64,000 nucleotides of DNA from Rotaria socialis (GCA_905331475.1 CAJNYU010000067.1:1-64000), one strand, 5' to 3'; positions 1 through 11,783 are shown, counted from the stretch's first letter. The notes: generated by a model not told the origin, from the sequence alone. Numbers and translations: made by a program.

Positions 1-1581
1 ATTTTTTTCCCCCCCCCCCCATTCCTAGAAACAATCGACAACCCTGATCACAGCGTCGCTCTTCTACTACCAGATGGTACTACTTGATTCGTAGTAACTC
101 CCAATGCATTGTGAATCTCAGCCATCTACCTACTGCCTGTGCCGAAGGAAATAAAGATAAATTAGTTTTGATCAAACTAGGATCAGCCACACATGGATGA
201 GATGGTGGACAACGTTTAATCAATCATCCATTTGCAAGAGTAACACCGGCATCATCTCTCCTACTAACAACTCTCAATGCAAAGACATCACTCATTGCAC
301 CAGCATTCTATATCATGTTCTATGTGGACTGTATGAGAAAACCATCTGTTACACAAATAATATGATTCGATGATGAAGCCATACAATCATAGATAGAATT
401 TTCTTTTTAAGTAAACCTTGACTCTATTCGGTTTTTTTCTGAATAAACGAATTTTTTTTATGACTGAACTGATATTTAGTTAAGCAATATTCTTCATGGT
501 ATAGGAATTGCAAATATTACTTTGGAAAATTCAATTGCCCCAAGTCACTAATCAGTTGAACACAAGATCTCACGTAAAATATGTCATTCAACCGCTATCG
601 TAATTCAAAAGCTAACTTAATCATTCTGATCCATCGATCGCAATCAAGAATCTTATAACCCAGAAAAGAATTTCCAGTGAGAAGATTATCGAGTGTGGCT
701 TTCTAGTTTAAAGTGTAGTATGTGCATATTTGTGAATAGTCCTACAGGTGAAGTCGGTTATTAGACAGGTTCAAAAAAACTGTAACAAAACCGCGAGAAC
801 TAGAGATTCGAGCTCACTCAAGCGTCAATTCCTTTTCTAGCAACACTGTGATTCAAGAGCTCGTTCTAATGCTCGCAATCGTATTAGAGTACCATTTGTT
901 TTGTTGTGGGTAGTAGGCTTGAAACACGCACAGGTGAATTGGTGTTCGATTGTGATCAGAACTAACGTGGAATAACCTGTTAAAGTAATTGCCACGATTA
1001 TAAGAACAAAATCCAAATTAACATGTCAAATGTTTTCCCTTTTTTAATCTCATGTAACTCGTAATTATCATTAAGATTATAGGATAGTTTGTCATTTGAT
1101 CAGGCATATGATGACATCGTTTCTTGACATAAGTATATTATTTCAGTTTAGTTTCTCGAATATTAACTTGCTATTATTTTATATTAAACAAGCACATGCA
1201 AAAATAATTCCCTCTACTGAAAGGAGGGCCATACGCAAAGTGAGCTGCCGTCATTCGCTCATCCAATCGGAGAGCAGATGCGCAAACGTACCTAAATCCT
1301 CATACTATGTCTAGGGATAAGTTTGACCGAAGATTTTCGGGATTCTGGAACTCGAACCTTGCATTAGTTTTTCAAAATTGTCTACTTGATTTTTCGGTAA
1401 ACAAAGATCAGTGCTCTGAGATCTATATCACACTTTATAAAGTAGAGCTCGTTATTAAAATGAAGGAAATTGATGAGCAAGTGAAAATTTCATTGAAAGT
1501 ATTTATCTTTTTTGCAGATGAATATTTGAATGATTAATATCCTTAATTAATCGATTTCTTGATTCCAGCAAAAATAACCAT
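1..1581. other. No recognisable gene; starts with poly-C
   Basis: The window opens with a run of T then about 12 C, a low-complexity edge. Only short open frames occur here (for example 1096-1314 and 1307-1537 on +), with no recognised motif, no matched splice sites and no similarity I recognise. I see no supported feature in this stretch. Confidence 0.5.
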
Positions 1582-1840
1582 AGGTCCACGAAAAAATAAT
1601 TTTATATCGTTTTACTTTTATGCTAAGATACCTAGCAAAATATATTAGAATATTTCCATGTACATAGTTCCTTTAGTCCCTACAGTTCTTTTAGCCCGTT
1701 TAGGGCCTAGTGTGGGCGTGGGTGCCATGACCAACCTCTCTTACACTCACACGAAAGTGAAAAAACTACTAAAGAGAGCTAAAGGGATAACTTGAGGGAT
1801 CTAAAAGTAAAACGATATAAATTTTATTTTTCGTGGACCT
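1582..1840. mobile_element. MITE-like element with ~38-bp terminal inverted repeats
   Basis: The left end reads AGGTCCACGAAAAAATAATT and continues through TTATATCGTTTTACTTTT. The right end is nearly its exact reverse complement, ending TCGTGGACCT at 1840. The element is 259 bp with no coding capacity, and its middle (about 1712-1732) contains a TGTGGGCGTGGGTG stretch resembling telomere repeat. No clear target-site duplication is visible, so the superfamily cannot be assigned. Non-autonomous DNA transposon is an inference from the TIRs and size. Confidence 0.75.
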
Positions 1841-2037
1841 CTCTTTTTTTTATCGCGTAGAACGGTGCAATGGAAACGAACCCGGTGGATGAAACAATGG
1901 CGTCCAATCAAGTTGTTCGTACTATAGAAAAGGAAGAACTGATAAATTTGCATATGAATTGTACTATTGCGTCTCATAAGTGAGAAAATGAATTTTGTTG
2001 AAATGTTGCTTTAATTATTAAAGTTATAGAATTTGTT

Positions 2038-3620
2038 GTGTATGTCGATCTAACATTGAAGAATATCTTAATACCTGAAGGAGCACGATGTTGTCCTGGC
2101 CATATGATGGATCGTCGGCTCACACTGGCAGCAATTAATATACTTTCCCCATTTACTATCCAATATAAACAATTTAGTTCTGCTGACGTCCAACTTCTGT
2201 TAAGTAAATCACAACAGCTTTTTCAAAAGCAAAAACATTTAGATTTTGACGATCCTCTGTTGTTATCCGATGATGAATATAGAGCATTGACAACTCTTTC
2301 AAAAGATCAATTTAACGATTTAATATCGTATATCTCGAAATACGATATACGAAACTACCAGATGCAAAAATAGTATCTCGAAGCGCTTTAGTGAACACTT
2401 TCGTACCATTTAATTTAGGCTTAAGTCATATTACACATCAGGAAATAATTGATCAACAATAGCGCGTCAGTAACATGTGGCGGTGAACGTGAGAAAGATA
2501 TATATACATACAAGTAATTAAATAGAAGTTGGACTTTTTTTACTAATTAGATTTTTTTACAAAAATCTAGAAACAACACTTTTCAAAGAAAATCATATAA
2601 TTTACACAAAAAGAGATCATTGTTGAAATCAATGCTGATTCTTTCTACTACGGGTTACATCACCGCTTGCATGGGTTCTTTTTTGTCTAATTTCTCGAAT
2701 AATGATGCATCGATTATGAATAATATTTTACATCGAAATACAGATAAAATAGTGGATTGGTTACAAAAGTTTGCGCGTTCTGATATTTTTCACATAGATA
2801 TGTTCCTCCTTTAGGACGATGTTGTTGTTGTTGACAGAGATTTTAGTGATTCGATTAACACAATGGAAAAGTTTGATTTAAACGTAACTTTACCACCATT
2901 TCTCAATGGGGGTCGCCAATTTACAACTGATGAGGCTAATGAATCAAGGTGTGTCACTAAGATTAGTTTCGAAACGGAAACTTAAAATATTACGTTAAGA
3001 CTCGGAATGTTTACATATTTCTTTATTGACTTAGTTTTTTGAACGAAACAATCCGAAGAAGTTATCATCTAAATGGAACAAGCTTGATCATATCGACATA
3101 ATTAATGAATATCCCATTTTATCTGAAGATAATATAGTTGAAAATATAACTTTAGGTACTGATATAACAATTCCGATTTAGTAGCAAAATTTCTCCTCCT
3201 ATTTCGATAATAGGCGTTTTTCAATTGAAACGGCCACGTTCCTATCCTGCAGAAAAGGCAACAACAACAGATTTGAATGGAGCTGTAAACTATGGGATTT
3301 ATAGGTGTAACGATTATCCAAACATCATACGTGTTCCAACTAAATCTGCTCATGTAAATCGATTAACACGTAATCCCATCATTCAATTTACATCTGACGA
3401 GGTTTTGGAATGGTGGTGTGACTGTGCCATAGGTAATGGGCTTTTAGGATGTTACAGTCACGTCGCTTCTGCGATATGGTTTCTATCTTTTCAACGCTGG
3501 CAACTGAACAGTCGAAACATACCTTCAAGAAATTTCATTAATTACGTAACTGACGCTCCATAAATATCTGACTTTAACTATACAACTGATGATGAAACGA
3601 ACGATCGTCATCTTTAATCA
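2038..3620 (+). pseudogene. Decayed DDE-type transposase with C-terminal SWIM-like zinc motif
   Basis: Pieces of one transposase appear in order in shifting frames. They are an N-terminal block (2038-2370), a block with FVPFNLGLSHIT (about 2395-2465), a YIYIQ remnant (about 2497-2515), then STTGYIT..NNDASIMNNIL (about 2640-2735), VVVDRDFSDS (about 2822-2850) and FTTDEANESRCVTK (about 2920-2965). A final piece (3225-3563) has a CxCx8CxxH motif (CDCAIGNGLLGCYSH) followed by WFL. These blocks fit the DDE endonuclease superfamily transposases with a SWIM-like tail that are common in invertebrates. The first catalytic Asp before YIYIQ is not visible, and several stops and frame changes interrupt the gene. 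It is a dead copy. No terminal repeats were found around it. Confidence 0.75.
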
Positions 3621-5890
3621 ATAAAATGTTAAGAAGACACGCGCATAGTACACGCTCCGAATCCTAACTATGCCTCCTATCCACGTCAAGTGGTACCGAT
3701 CCTAAAGCCTCGACATAGCTCTTTGGCCTCCATTGAAAACGAAATCTAAGACTTTGTGATTTAACTAGATCTTGAATCCAATAATCCATGGTTTGATTAA
3801 AAAAAATACATAAACGGATTCACTAATATTAGAATGGTCTAACAAATAAGCATATTCATATAATATCATTCCTATGACATAGTGGTCAAGGTTTTTTTCG
3901 AGGATTTTTTACTAACAAATGTGGATATATTCAAGTACAGTATAATTGGGACCTGAGCTAGATTCCACTCTTTGAATAATTCATTGTGCCTTATATGATC
4001 GTTTTGCGAGAAAAGATTCGGAGTTTTAGAGGAGGCCAATTTCTACTCAAAACGTTCCTTCTCCTTTGTTTTGGTTTTAATCTTACAAATTTTTAATAAA
4101 GTGAAGATCGAATCATGCAACACTTGGATGGAACACCACAATCACAAGAACGAAACACATCAAATAATTGAGGCGATTAGTCACTCAGTCGCAAAAGTTA
4201 TTGTAATTATGGCTACACACTTTGACAACTTTCAGAATATTTACACATTATGTAGATTATAAAAGTTGAAACGATTGTCAAAAATGGCGTCAATCTGCTA
4301 CTTTTTCCGCATCAACACCATGAAACAGTTTGTCTAGTTCACTTAAAATATCTGACATATATATTCATTGAAATTTTTTTAATAAGTTTAGTTGTTTGTA
4401 GAATTGAGAGATGGATTTAAATTAAATCAAGTAAGTGTTATAGGTTTTTTATCTTTGAACATACACACTTGCATGCATACATTTACATCAGGGAACGAGA
4501 ACGAACCGAACAGAAATCAAATTAGAAAAACACGGTTCGATTCGATCTGTATTTTATGAGTGTGTAGACTAGTTTGAGGTATCATTCACTGAAACGGAGT
4601 ATTTTGAAGATAGCTCTCCTGGATGGCTGTTTCTCTTCATTTTATATCGAACTTATTGAAATTTTTCTAAACATTGTTCGTGCTTCATTGTCTGGGACGC
4701 ACCTAATTTCACTGTAGTCATTTAGTATCGATAAATAGCACCTAAATGAAGATTGCTTCATGATACTTGTAAGCAAATTTTCTATTTAAGCTTGGTTATC
4801 ACTCGGTTTTTTCGTTGCAATCATTACCAAGCTAAAAATATCTCACCCAGGCGTTGTGGTGGTGCTGTTTTTTAGATCCTCATGTCCTTTCAGTAGAGAA
4901 ATAGCGACATTAAGATCACGTTACTTGTCTAAATAGACATTGCATCATTGCCATCAAAAAAAGAACTTTTTTTATATTTCATTATATGAGTCACCCTCAC
5001 AAATTTGTACCGATCACATGAAGCACGTTTTAATCCATCAGAGCAATCGATGACTCTAAAATTTGATGAAATAGTTGCTAATATTAGTGTTGCACAATAT
5101 GTATGACCATATATTTAGCTCAACATAAGTCAATTGTAACTAATGAATTATAGTGAAATCACCTTTAATAAAAATAACGATCATTGTTGGATTGAATTTA
5201 AGTTTACGTATTCTATTCTCTCTAAAAAAAAACAAGAAATTAGCAGCTGTTTGTAAGTGTCAAGATTGTTTCTATTATGAACATTTTATAAGTTTTGATG
5301 TTCTATACCCTTTTCCTACTTTTATGAATGATTTCTCCTTAATTATTTCAAAAATAAACGGTTGCTTTCTTTTTGTTAGCTAAGAAGAAAAGATGAAAAA
5401 TGAATATTTTTTTTGTGAGTCATTTAAAGCAGTTCATTTTGATTTGACTAGAGCTGAATAGTATTGTTACACAAATAGAATACTTTTAAGTGATCAAATG
5501 ATTCATCTCTACTTGTAAAGGAAGAAGATCTGTAAACATACATCTAGATTTTTGTTTACTATATTCTATTAATCAAATATAGAACAATTGAAGAACAATA
5601 ATAGAATTTTTCTAATCAATACATTTCATGAATTATTTTTCTATTTTCATATAAAATCAATCAATAAATTCAGGTTATACTTTCATTATTCGATTAAAAC
5701 GCATAGAAAATCGTTTATCATAATATTTAACGCCGTCTACTGTCTTTATTTCTTTTTATTTAATTGAAAAATGTTGCTCTGGCAGGTCGATGTTACCATC
5801 AATCCGCACGATTTCGTCATCGCAACATGTATTTGATCAGTAAAGATCATTTACCTTTTGGTAAGTTTTAATAAGCAATTTTTCTCGTTG
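3621..5890. other. Gene-poor AT-rich stretch
   Basis: About 2.3 kb without a supported gene. Open frames at 4071-4262 and 5153-5383 are short, AT-driven, and lack splice context or motifs. No repeats with clear ends were seen. Confidence 0.5.
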
Positions 5891-6120
5891 CGATGCGGGG
5901 CACGATATTTCTTCTGTCCTTACGCGTTTCATTTTTTTCCTGTTCTTTGCAAGCTTTGGAATGGGTGATGTGCCATTGCAGCCGCAATTTCGTGATTCTC
6001 GTCGGTTTGAAAACCGGCGCTGGTCTCATTGGGACCAGGCTCTTTCAAGCGGATTTTTGGACATCGGCCAGGATCACTCGGACCTGTGCCACGAATCGCC
6101 TCGACACGGCTGTCTAACAT
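5885..6120. repeat. GC-richer island of short stem-loops
   Basis: This island stands out from the AT-rich surroundings and contains several short inverted repeats, for example GTCGGTTTGAAAACCGGC and TGGTCTCATTGGGACCAG. Open frames cross it on both strands, as expected of a GC-rich palindromic island rather than a gene. It resembles in style the TCCGA-rich islands near 8.2, 9.4, 14.9 and 43.6-44.2 kb. Confidence 0.4.
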
Positions 6121-6754
6121 TAACTATGTGATACATGTAGAATAATTGTATTCTTATTCGTACCAATATATTAGTTTAAAAATGTCAGGCTCGATATCTT
6201 TTCACAAATTCGTTAAATACAAAAATTAATTTTAGTAATTAAAGAAAAAAATAGATAATCATACTTTTATTTTGAAAGCTTTCAAATTTAGATGATTTTT
6301 TTAATACATTAACAAGTGCTCGATTTGTTTCATCCATCAGTTCAACAACATCCAAGTTTTTAAAATACGCCTTCTCAAGTCGATCAACCATCATCATTTG
6401 ATATATTGGATTTATTTTATTAGATCTATTATATCGATTAACATTCAGCCATTGACTTCACATATGTTTACAATTAAATAACTCTGGTTCCCATATTATT
6501 GATCTATTTGTTAAACATAACTGTGGAGTAATGAACTTGAACAAGCACAGCTATTCAAAAAGTTATTGTTTTTGTTTAAAGATAATAATACCCGATTTGA
6601 TGTTTCGAATGTGCTCATTATGCTTATGAAATGGTGTATTTAAGGGTTATGAAGTAAGTCTGTGAGTTTTGCGAAAAAATATTCAATTTTCAATGATAAT
6701 TCTTTATGAACTCAAACAAAAATTAATGTATTTTGTTCACTGAAAGAACTCGTT

Positions 6755-6804
6755 GAGGGTGTGGGTGCGGGTGTTGATGTTCTGGACACCCACACCCACA
6801 CCCT
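6755..6804. repeat. Telomere-type (TGTGGG) hairpin, copy 1
   Basis: GAGGGTGTGGGTGCGGGTG is followed by a loop containing TTGATGTTCTGGA, then by CACCCACACCCACACCCT. The two arms are complementary. TGTGGG is the known bdelloid telomere repeat unit. This interior copy abuts the start of the duplicated segment at 6800. Confidence 0.8.
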
Positions 6805-7323
6805 AGTAACCAGTGGATGCACAATCTGAAAGAAAAATATCAATCTATTTACCTCCCATCACCAACTGACTACAGGATGTGAGCTCGAATTTATTTAAAT
6901 GCGGGACGGAAATGTTCGATGTACACATATGTCACTATTGTTGTTATAATGCGTCGTCTAAATGATGCAATCTTAAAGTTTTCCTTCAATTATAACGTCA
7001 CATTTTGTTTTAGCGATTAAAATTCTGAGCAAAGATGTAGCATACCTGAATTCTTTCCATTGGGGATAATGATAGAACAAGAAGCTAATTCATACAGTCA
7101 AGATGATTCAATGTTTGTTACAGTCATGACCGATTTTGATGACATAGCTACGAAAGATAGTATCACCATACGGATTGAGTCTCAATTCTGAATTACTAAT
7201 GTATATCCAACGATTATTAATTCAACAAGAAGCAGAACGAAGAGCACAACAATCAATCGAAATTGATATTGACGAAGATATTTTCTTATTATCATCATCT
7301 ATTGTAATCGAGTATTTTTTATC
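6800..7323 (+). repeat. Dispersed duplicated segment, copy 1 (inverted relative to 11026-11405)
   Basis: From TAGTAACCAGTGGATGC to the N at 7324, this segment matches the reverse complement of 11026-11405 at high but incomplete identity. It includes a frame reading MSLNSELLMYIQRLL then EAERRAQQSIEIDIDEDIFL, kept in both copies. Copy 1 has about 130 extra bases (about 6951-7086) that copy 2 lacks. No known domain was recognised. It could be a fragment of a low-copy mobile element or a gene fragment; the function is unknown. Confidence 0.75.
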
Positions 7324-7324
7324 N

Positions 7325-7716
7325 ACTGGCGTTCGAAATGAAATGCTATCGAAGAATACTACGAATCAGCTGGAAAGATATGATAAGAAATACAGACATA
7401 AGGAAACAGATAGCAACACAAGAGACCATCACAGATAACATCAAGAGAAGAAAGCTGCGGTTGTTCGGCCATATCTGTCGAATGAACGATAACAGGCTAA
7501 TAAAACACACCGTATTCACAAGAAACAACGAAAAAACACGAAGAGGACATCCATGCAGAGAATGGATGGACGATATAATAGAATGGTGTGGTCACAGCGG
7601 GCAAGACCTGTTCCACCTTACGCAAGATCGAAGGAAATGGTAATAAATTATCCGAACAGCGGTTGGCCCCAACGGACGATAAGCCTATGGGACATCATGA
7701 ATCATGAATCATGAAC
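7325..7716 (+). pseudogene. 5'-truncated LINE (non-LTR retrotransposon) 3' end
   Basis: The frame from 7338 reads MKCYRRILRISWKD, then NIKRRKLRLFGHICRMNDNR, then RGHPCREWMDDIIEW, ending DRRKW. This is the signature C-terminal tail of non-LTR reverse transcriptases. Two stop codons follow RRKW, after which IIRTAVGPNGR and AYGTS continue in the same frame, so the copy is inactive. Its 3' end carries three TGAATCA-type 7-bp units (about 7695-7716), typical of a LINE tail. The 5' side stops at a single N (7324), so the truncation point may be an assembly join rather than biology. Confidence 0.85.
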
Positions 7717-7739
7717 TTTTGAGATTATTTTTTCTGAAT

Positions 7740-8475
7740 CAGACAAAAATTAATTTTTGAGTGTCATCAAATACTTCTGAAGTCGGCTCGTAAATTCAAG
7801 AATATTTTGGGAAGAGCGTACCATCAACCTCGTATTACTATTACTTATTATGGCTTGTTGCTATCTTTCAGCTTCTTCAATTACTGCACTTAACGAGACA
7901 AAATAAAGATCCTATTGATCTAGTGATACTAATAAAATATGGTCTATTTTTCGTGATGATACTTTATTTCGTATTGAAAACATAAAACAATGAAAGTTAC
8001 TTGTTACAGAGGATGGTTTTTCTACAAGGACTAACGCACAAATAGCACATCTATCAAAAATTTATGATACGAATCCATTTGGGGCTAAAATCAATCTGTT
8101 TCAGCTTTGAATAACGTCGTACTGACCACACATAATAAACACTCAACGACGTCAACTATTCTATCCCAGACCAAAAGTTGGCAATCTGATGAATTCCGAT
8201 TGTCGGAATACAATTGGATCTCAGTTAATACCCGTAACTTCCGACTTATGGCGATTACCGAATCCGACGAAACCTGATTGCCGGACTCCATATGATTCTG
8301 TTATCGTAATCCAGTCGGTTCCCTCCGTTTCTGGCATCTGAGAACTCGGATCTTTTTTTCCAAGGCGCAGTCGAAAATGTCTTAATTTTTTGTAAATATT
8401 GTATGTAATTGCAATTATTTCCTTGTGGTACAAAACAAAAACACTCTCTGAGTTCACTTCAGGCTTTAGAAACAT
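7740..8475. other. No supported gene; TCCGA-rich patch at 8150-8360
   Basis: No supported gene. Between about 8150 and 8360, motifs such as GATTCCGATTGTCGGAAT, TTCCGAC and CCGGACTCC are crowded together, resembling the larger element at 43617-44200. Open frames on the minus strand here (8091-8475) follow from that composition. Confidence 0.4.
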
Positions 8476-8533
8476 GAGGGTGTGGGTGTGGTTGAGTTAA
8501 GATATACAGTCACATCCACACACCCACACCCTC
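8476..8533. repeat. Telomere-type (TGTGGG) hairpin, copy 2
   Basis: GAGGGTGTGGGTGTGG and, about 25 bases later, CCACACACCCACACCCTC form a long near-perfect hairpin. Just to the right, CTCGACCTGG (about 8533-8542) matches the terminal sequence of the TIR element at 43617-44200. Confidence 0.8.
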
Positions 8534-8542
8534 TCGACCTGG

Positions 8543-9210
8543 AATATTCGTTTTTGGTTAACATTAATAGCGAGTGAAAAGAATCTTAGATTCAACCATG
8601 CTGCAAAGTAATTAGGTAGTAAACCTATGTTTTCTGGGACTTGTGGTACACTGAATGCGATAAGGAACTTATGCTAATAGCACATTTCCATTCATATATT
8701 AATATAGCCAACCTTTTGCCAAGGTATTTGACGAAGTTACTAAAGTTTTAACTGGATTTCATACGTCTCGCCTTACACTTATGCGAGCTAAGCTTCACTT
8801 TTTTTATTTTAATACTTACAAATTGCATGGTAGTGAAGGAAGCCTTATACTTCAAATAAATCCCCAAACCCAAACTCAAACTTATTTGACCAAACCCATC
8901 AAATCCAAACAGTTCGGGTTTGGCACATGTAGAGCAAAAATAATTTTAGGCTCAAGTCATTTTTTAAGATTTATGCTGCCAAGAACAAGCGACAGTTGCT
9001 TGTATCAATATCATCCAGGAAATAATATGCATATTCACTGAGAACATCAGAATACATCGGTTCCGTGTGATCTCTAGAAGCCTTATGTCACAAAAATCCG
9101 GAAATCCAACTTGGCGCTTCGCAGTAAAATTGAACAGAAACTTGTTTTTCACTTGCGACCGAGTTCAACTCTGAAGCAGATTTATAGTTAACATATTCCT
9201 ACATCTTGAT
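8543..9210. other. Gene-poor stretch
   Basis: No supported gene. A short run near 8861-8925 repeats CCAAACCCAAACTCAAAC-like text. The open frame at 8781-9041 (+) crosses this run and has no recognisable motif. Confidence 0.4.
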
Positions 9211-9260
9211 GGTGTGGGTGTGGGATGTGGGTGTCCAAAACATCAACACCCATACCCTAG
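9211..9260. repeat. Telomere-type (TGTGGG) hairpin, copy 3
   Basis: GGTGTGGGTGTGGGATGTGG is followed by GTGTCCAAAACATCAACACC and CATACCCTAG. The loop is the reverse complement of the loop in the copies at 6755 and 9365 (TTGATGTTCTGGA), so these hairpins form one sequence family. Confidence 0.8.
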
Positions 9261-9364
9261 TTATCAATGTCTCTGTGTTTAGAACCTTTCTCATTCTTCC
9301 TCTTATCTACATGTAGATTTTACAAACGTAGGCTCATTTTGCTCAACCCATCTCTAAAAAAACT

Positions 9365-9406
9365 GGTGTGGGTGTTGATGTTCTGGATGACCACGCCCAC
9401 ACCCAT
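9365..9406. repeat. Telomere-type (TGTGGG) hairpin, copy 4
   Basis: GGTGTGGGTGTTGATGTTCT is followed by GGATGACCACGCCCACACCC. It shares the GTGTTGATGTTCTGGA core with the copy at 6755. A perfect palindrome, TTCCGACGGTCGGAA, lies just downstream (about 9424-9438). Confidence 0.8.
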
Positions 9407-9439
9407 CTTTTAAGACAATCGTTCCGACGGTCGGAATGA

Positions 9440-10522
9440 TTGTCCTGGGGATCTGCGCTTAAAAATATAAAAGTTAAACGATGCTGATTTGGGTTTGTTG
9501 TAATATATAACGTTTCAAATTGTGTATTGTATTTTTCAAATTCTTCCTAATAACTTACCACGATCGAAAATTTGAAAGCAGTTAATGTGCTACCGTTGTT
9601 GTTGTTGGAAAGAATTTTTTCAAATGTCTCTTTTCTTACCTTTTTTTTACAAAGCGACATAACTCAATCCATTTCTATTTGTTTTACCACTTCTTTTGTT
9701 TTTTCAAGCATGTACGCTTTGGAGAAGTATCCCGTACATAGCAACAATACACATTCAAAGGAAGAAGAAAAAAGAAAATTTTCTTTTTCGACGAAATTCT
9801 TCAATTTTGAATGAAAAATTAGGTACTGAATGTTTGCTAGAACGAAGACAATAGAAATTTTTAACAATGAATAGCAACAAGCAATAGGGTAGAGTAATCT
9901 ATTGTATCTCTAATTAATTTAAACTGATTTTTTCGTTAGAATTCTGATTCGAAAAATATATTTGCAATTCAATAGAAAATTGATTTATTCTTCATGTAAT
10001 TCTTATCTAAGAGAACAGGTAGTATTTTCAAATAAATATTAAAAACGTTTCTCATGATGTCGGGGTAATCAAAATTTTTATTTTTATTATTTCTCATTGT
10101 AGCCAACAGATGCGAATATAATTATTATAGAAATGTCACTATCGAGTAAACAGCAGTCGATATTTATTTTATGATTGAGAAATTAAATAAGCACTTAATT
10201 AACAGTTGCATCATAGAATTCAAATACGTTGTATGATGATGTAAAATAGATTAATATATATCGATTGTGGACGACTTACGATAGTGTATAAAAATTTTGA
10301 TTTGAATAAGACATATTTTGTTTCGATGCTATTTTTCTATTAATTATATGAATAGGAGTGAGAATGTTTAGTGTCATTTCATAAACTTGTTCTTAGATGC
10401 GTTGATACAACGTTGTGAGTGAATGGAGACTTTCTCAAATTTTTGCTACCCAGTATCCAGTTGACCAAAGTTTTATAATAGCAACTTCTAATCAAACTTG
10501 TGCAGTGCGACAGATTTTCTAT
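9440..10522. other. Gene-poor AT-rich stretch
   Basis: No supported gene. Open frames at 9572-9814 (+) and 9664-9867 (-) overlap each other on opposite strands and show only AT-rich composition. Confidence 0.4.
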
Positions 10523-10547
10523 ACACCCACACCCACACCCACATCCT
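10523..10547. repeat. Telomere-type (CCCACA) array, copy 5
   Basis: ACACCCACACCCACACCCAC is a direct array of about three and a half units with no opposing arm nearby. The minus-strand open frame across it gives an artefactual GCGCGCGC peptide, because GGGTGT repeats translate as Gly-Cys. Confidence 0.8.
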
Positions 10548-10851
10548 GCTCGGTTTCTGTGTACTTTGGCTGCTTTTTTTTCATTCTTTTTAAAACACTT
10601 AAACATATGAATTCTATTGACAATAGAACTGTATATAGAAACACTAAAATATTCAGTAGACGAGTAGACGACGAATGATGGCACAGCAAAAAAAATTCTT
10701 AATTCCATAAAATTTATTTCTCTACGATTGCAAGTGGATGATTTTTGTAAAAAAAAAGGTCTATTATACTCGATCTTTCGACTATTCATTGTCAATAAAC
10801 AAGAATTCGTTTTTTAAAAATATTTTGCATTGATCTGAAATTGAAAAATAT

Positions 10852-10864
10852 ACCCACACCCTAA
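10852..10864. repeat. Short telomere-type (CCCACA) remnant, copy 6
   Basis: ACCCACACCCTAAG is a minimal remnant of the same repeat lying beside the duplicated segment at 11026-11405. Confidence 0.5.
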
Positions 10865-11025
10865 GATTATAACGATGTAGAATTGCACAAGATTCGATAT
10901 ATGTAATTGTATCTAAAAACATCAATACTAAATCGAAAAATCGAAATATACACATTTTAAGACAGCAAGTAGTATCAAGTAAGATTAAGCATGTAAACAT
11001 ATCAAAATCTAAATTAACATCAACT

Positions 11026-11405
11026 GATAAAAAATACTTGATTACAATAGATGATGATAATAAGAAAATATCTTCGTCAATATCAATTTCGATTGATTGT
11101 TGTGCTCTTCGTTCTGCTTCTTGTCGAATTAATAATCGTTGGATATACATCAATAATTCAGAATTGAGACTCAATCCGTATGGTAATACTGTCTTTCGTA
11201 GCTATGTCACCAAAATCGATCATGACTGTAACAAACGTTGTATTATCTTGAATGTATGAATTATAACAACAACAGTGACATATGTGTACATCGAACATTT
11301 CCGTTCCCCATTTAAATAAAGTCGAGCTCACATCCTGTAGGCAGTTGGTGATGGGAGGTGAATAGATTGATATTTGTCTTTCAAATTGTGCATCCACTAG
11401 TTACT
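11026..11405 (-). repeat. Dispersed duplicated segment, copy 2 (inverted relative to 6800-7323)
   Basis: The reverse complement of this stretch matches 6800-7323, including the shared frame MSLNSELLMYIQRLL. The shared part ends at TAGTAACTAGTGGATGC on one side and just inside GATAAAAAATACTTG on the other, the latter being where copy 1 is cut by the N at 7324. On the minus strand the frame continues to 10782 in this copy. Product unknown. Confidence 0.75.
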
Positions 11406-11752
11406 ATTTTTATCTCCTGTTCACTATAAAAAAAAGTATCCAATTCGACTTCTCCAAACACGTTCATGTCTGTTAATTTCACTGCATATTTTGAAATGAA
11501 AACAAGTTATCGTTCTTCAAATCGAACCTGACATTCAATTTTTCGTCATTTGTAAAATATTTCACTGTTGCTATCTAGTAACAATACTATAAGTTCTACA
11601 ACAGGAATAAATAAATATGACGATACTCAGTGAATGAACAAGTTGTGACTTTGAACATAGATTTCGAGAAAGAACTCTGTCAACGAACACCTGCATTGGC
11701 CTATTCTGATTTTCATCTCGATATCAGTGATATGAAATACAATTGTACGATT
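11406..11752. other. No supported gene
   Basis: AT-rich sequence with no feature I can support. It lies between the duplicated segment and a telomere-type palindrome. Confidence 0.4.
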
Positions 11753-11783
11753 AGGGTGTGGGTGTTGACAACACCCACACCCT
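11753..11783. repeat. Telomere-type (TGTGGG) perfect palindrome, copy 7
   Basis: AGGGTGTGGGTGTTG, then ACA, then the exact reverse complement of the first arm: a perfect hairpin with a very short loop. It lies about 200 bp past the end of the F-box gene, in its 3' flank. Confidence 0.85.

Noticed and set aside
5893..6120. Overlapping frames on both strands
   Set aside because: The frames are open because the island is GC-rich and palindromic; no homology recognised.
10379..10795. 138-residue minus-strand frame with a GCGCGCGC peptide
   Set aside because: The Gly-Cys run is simply the TGTGGG repeat read in frame; the rest is AT-driven and lacks any motif.
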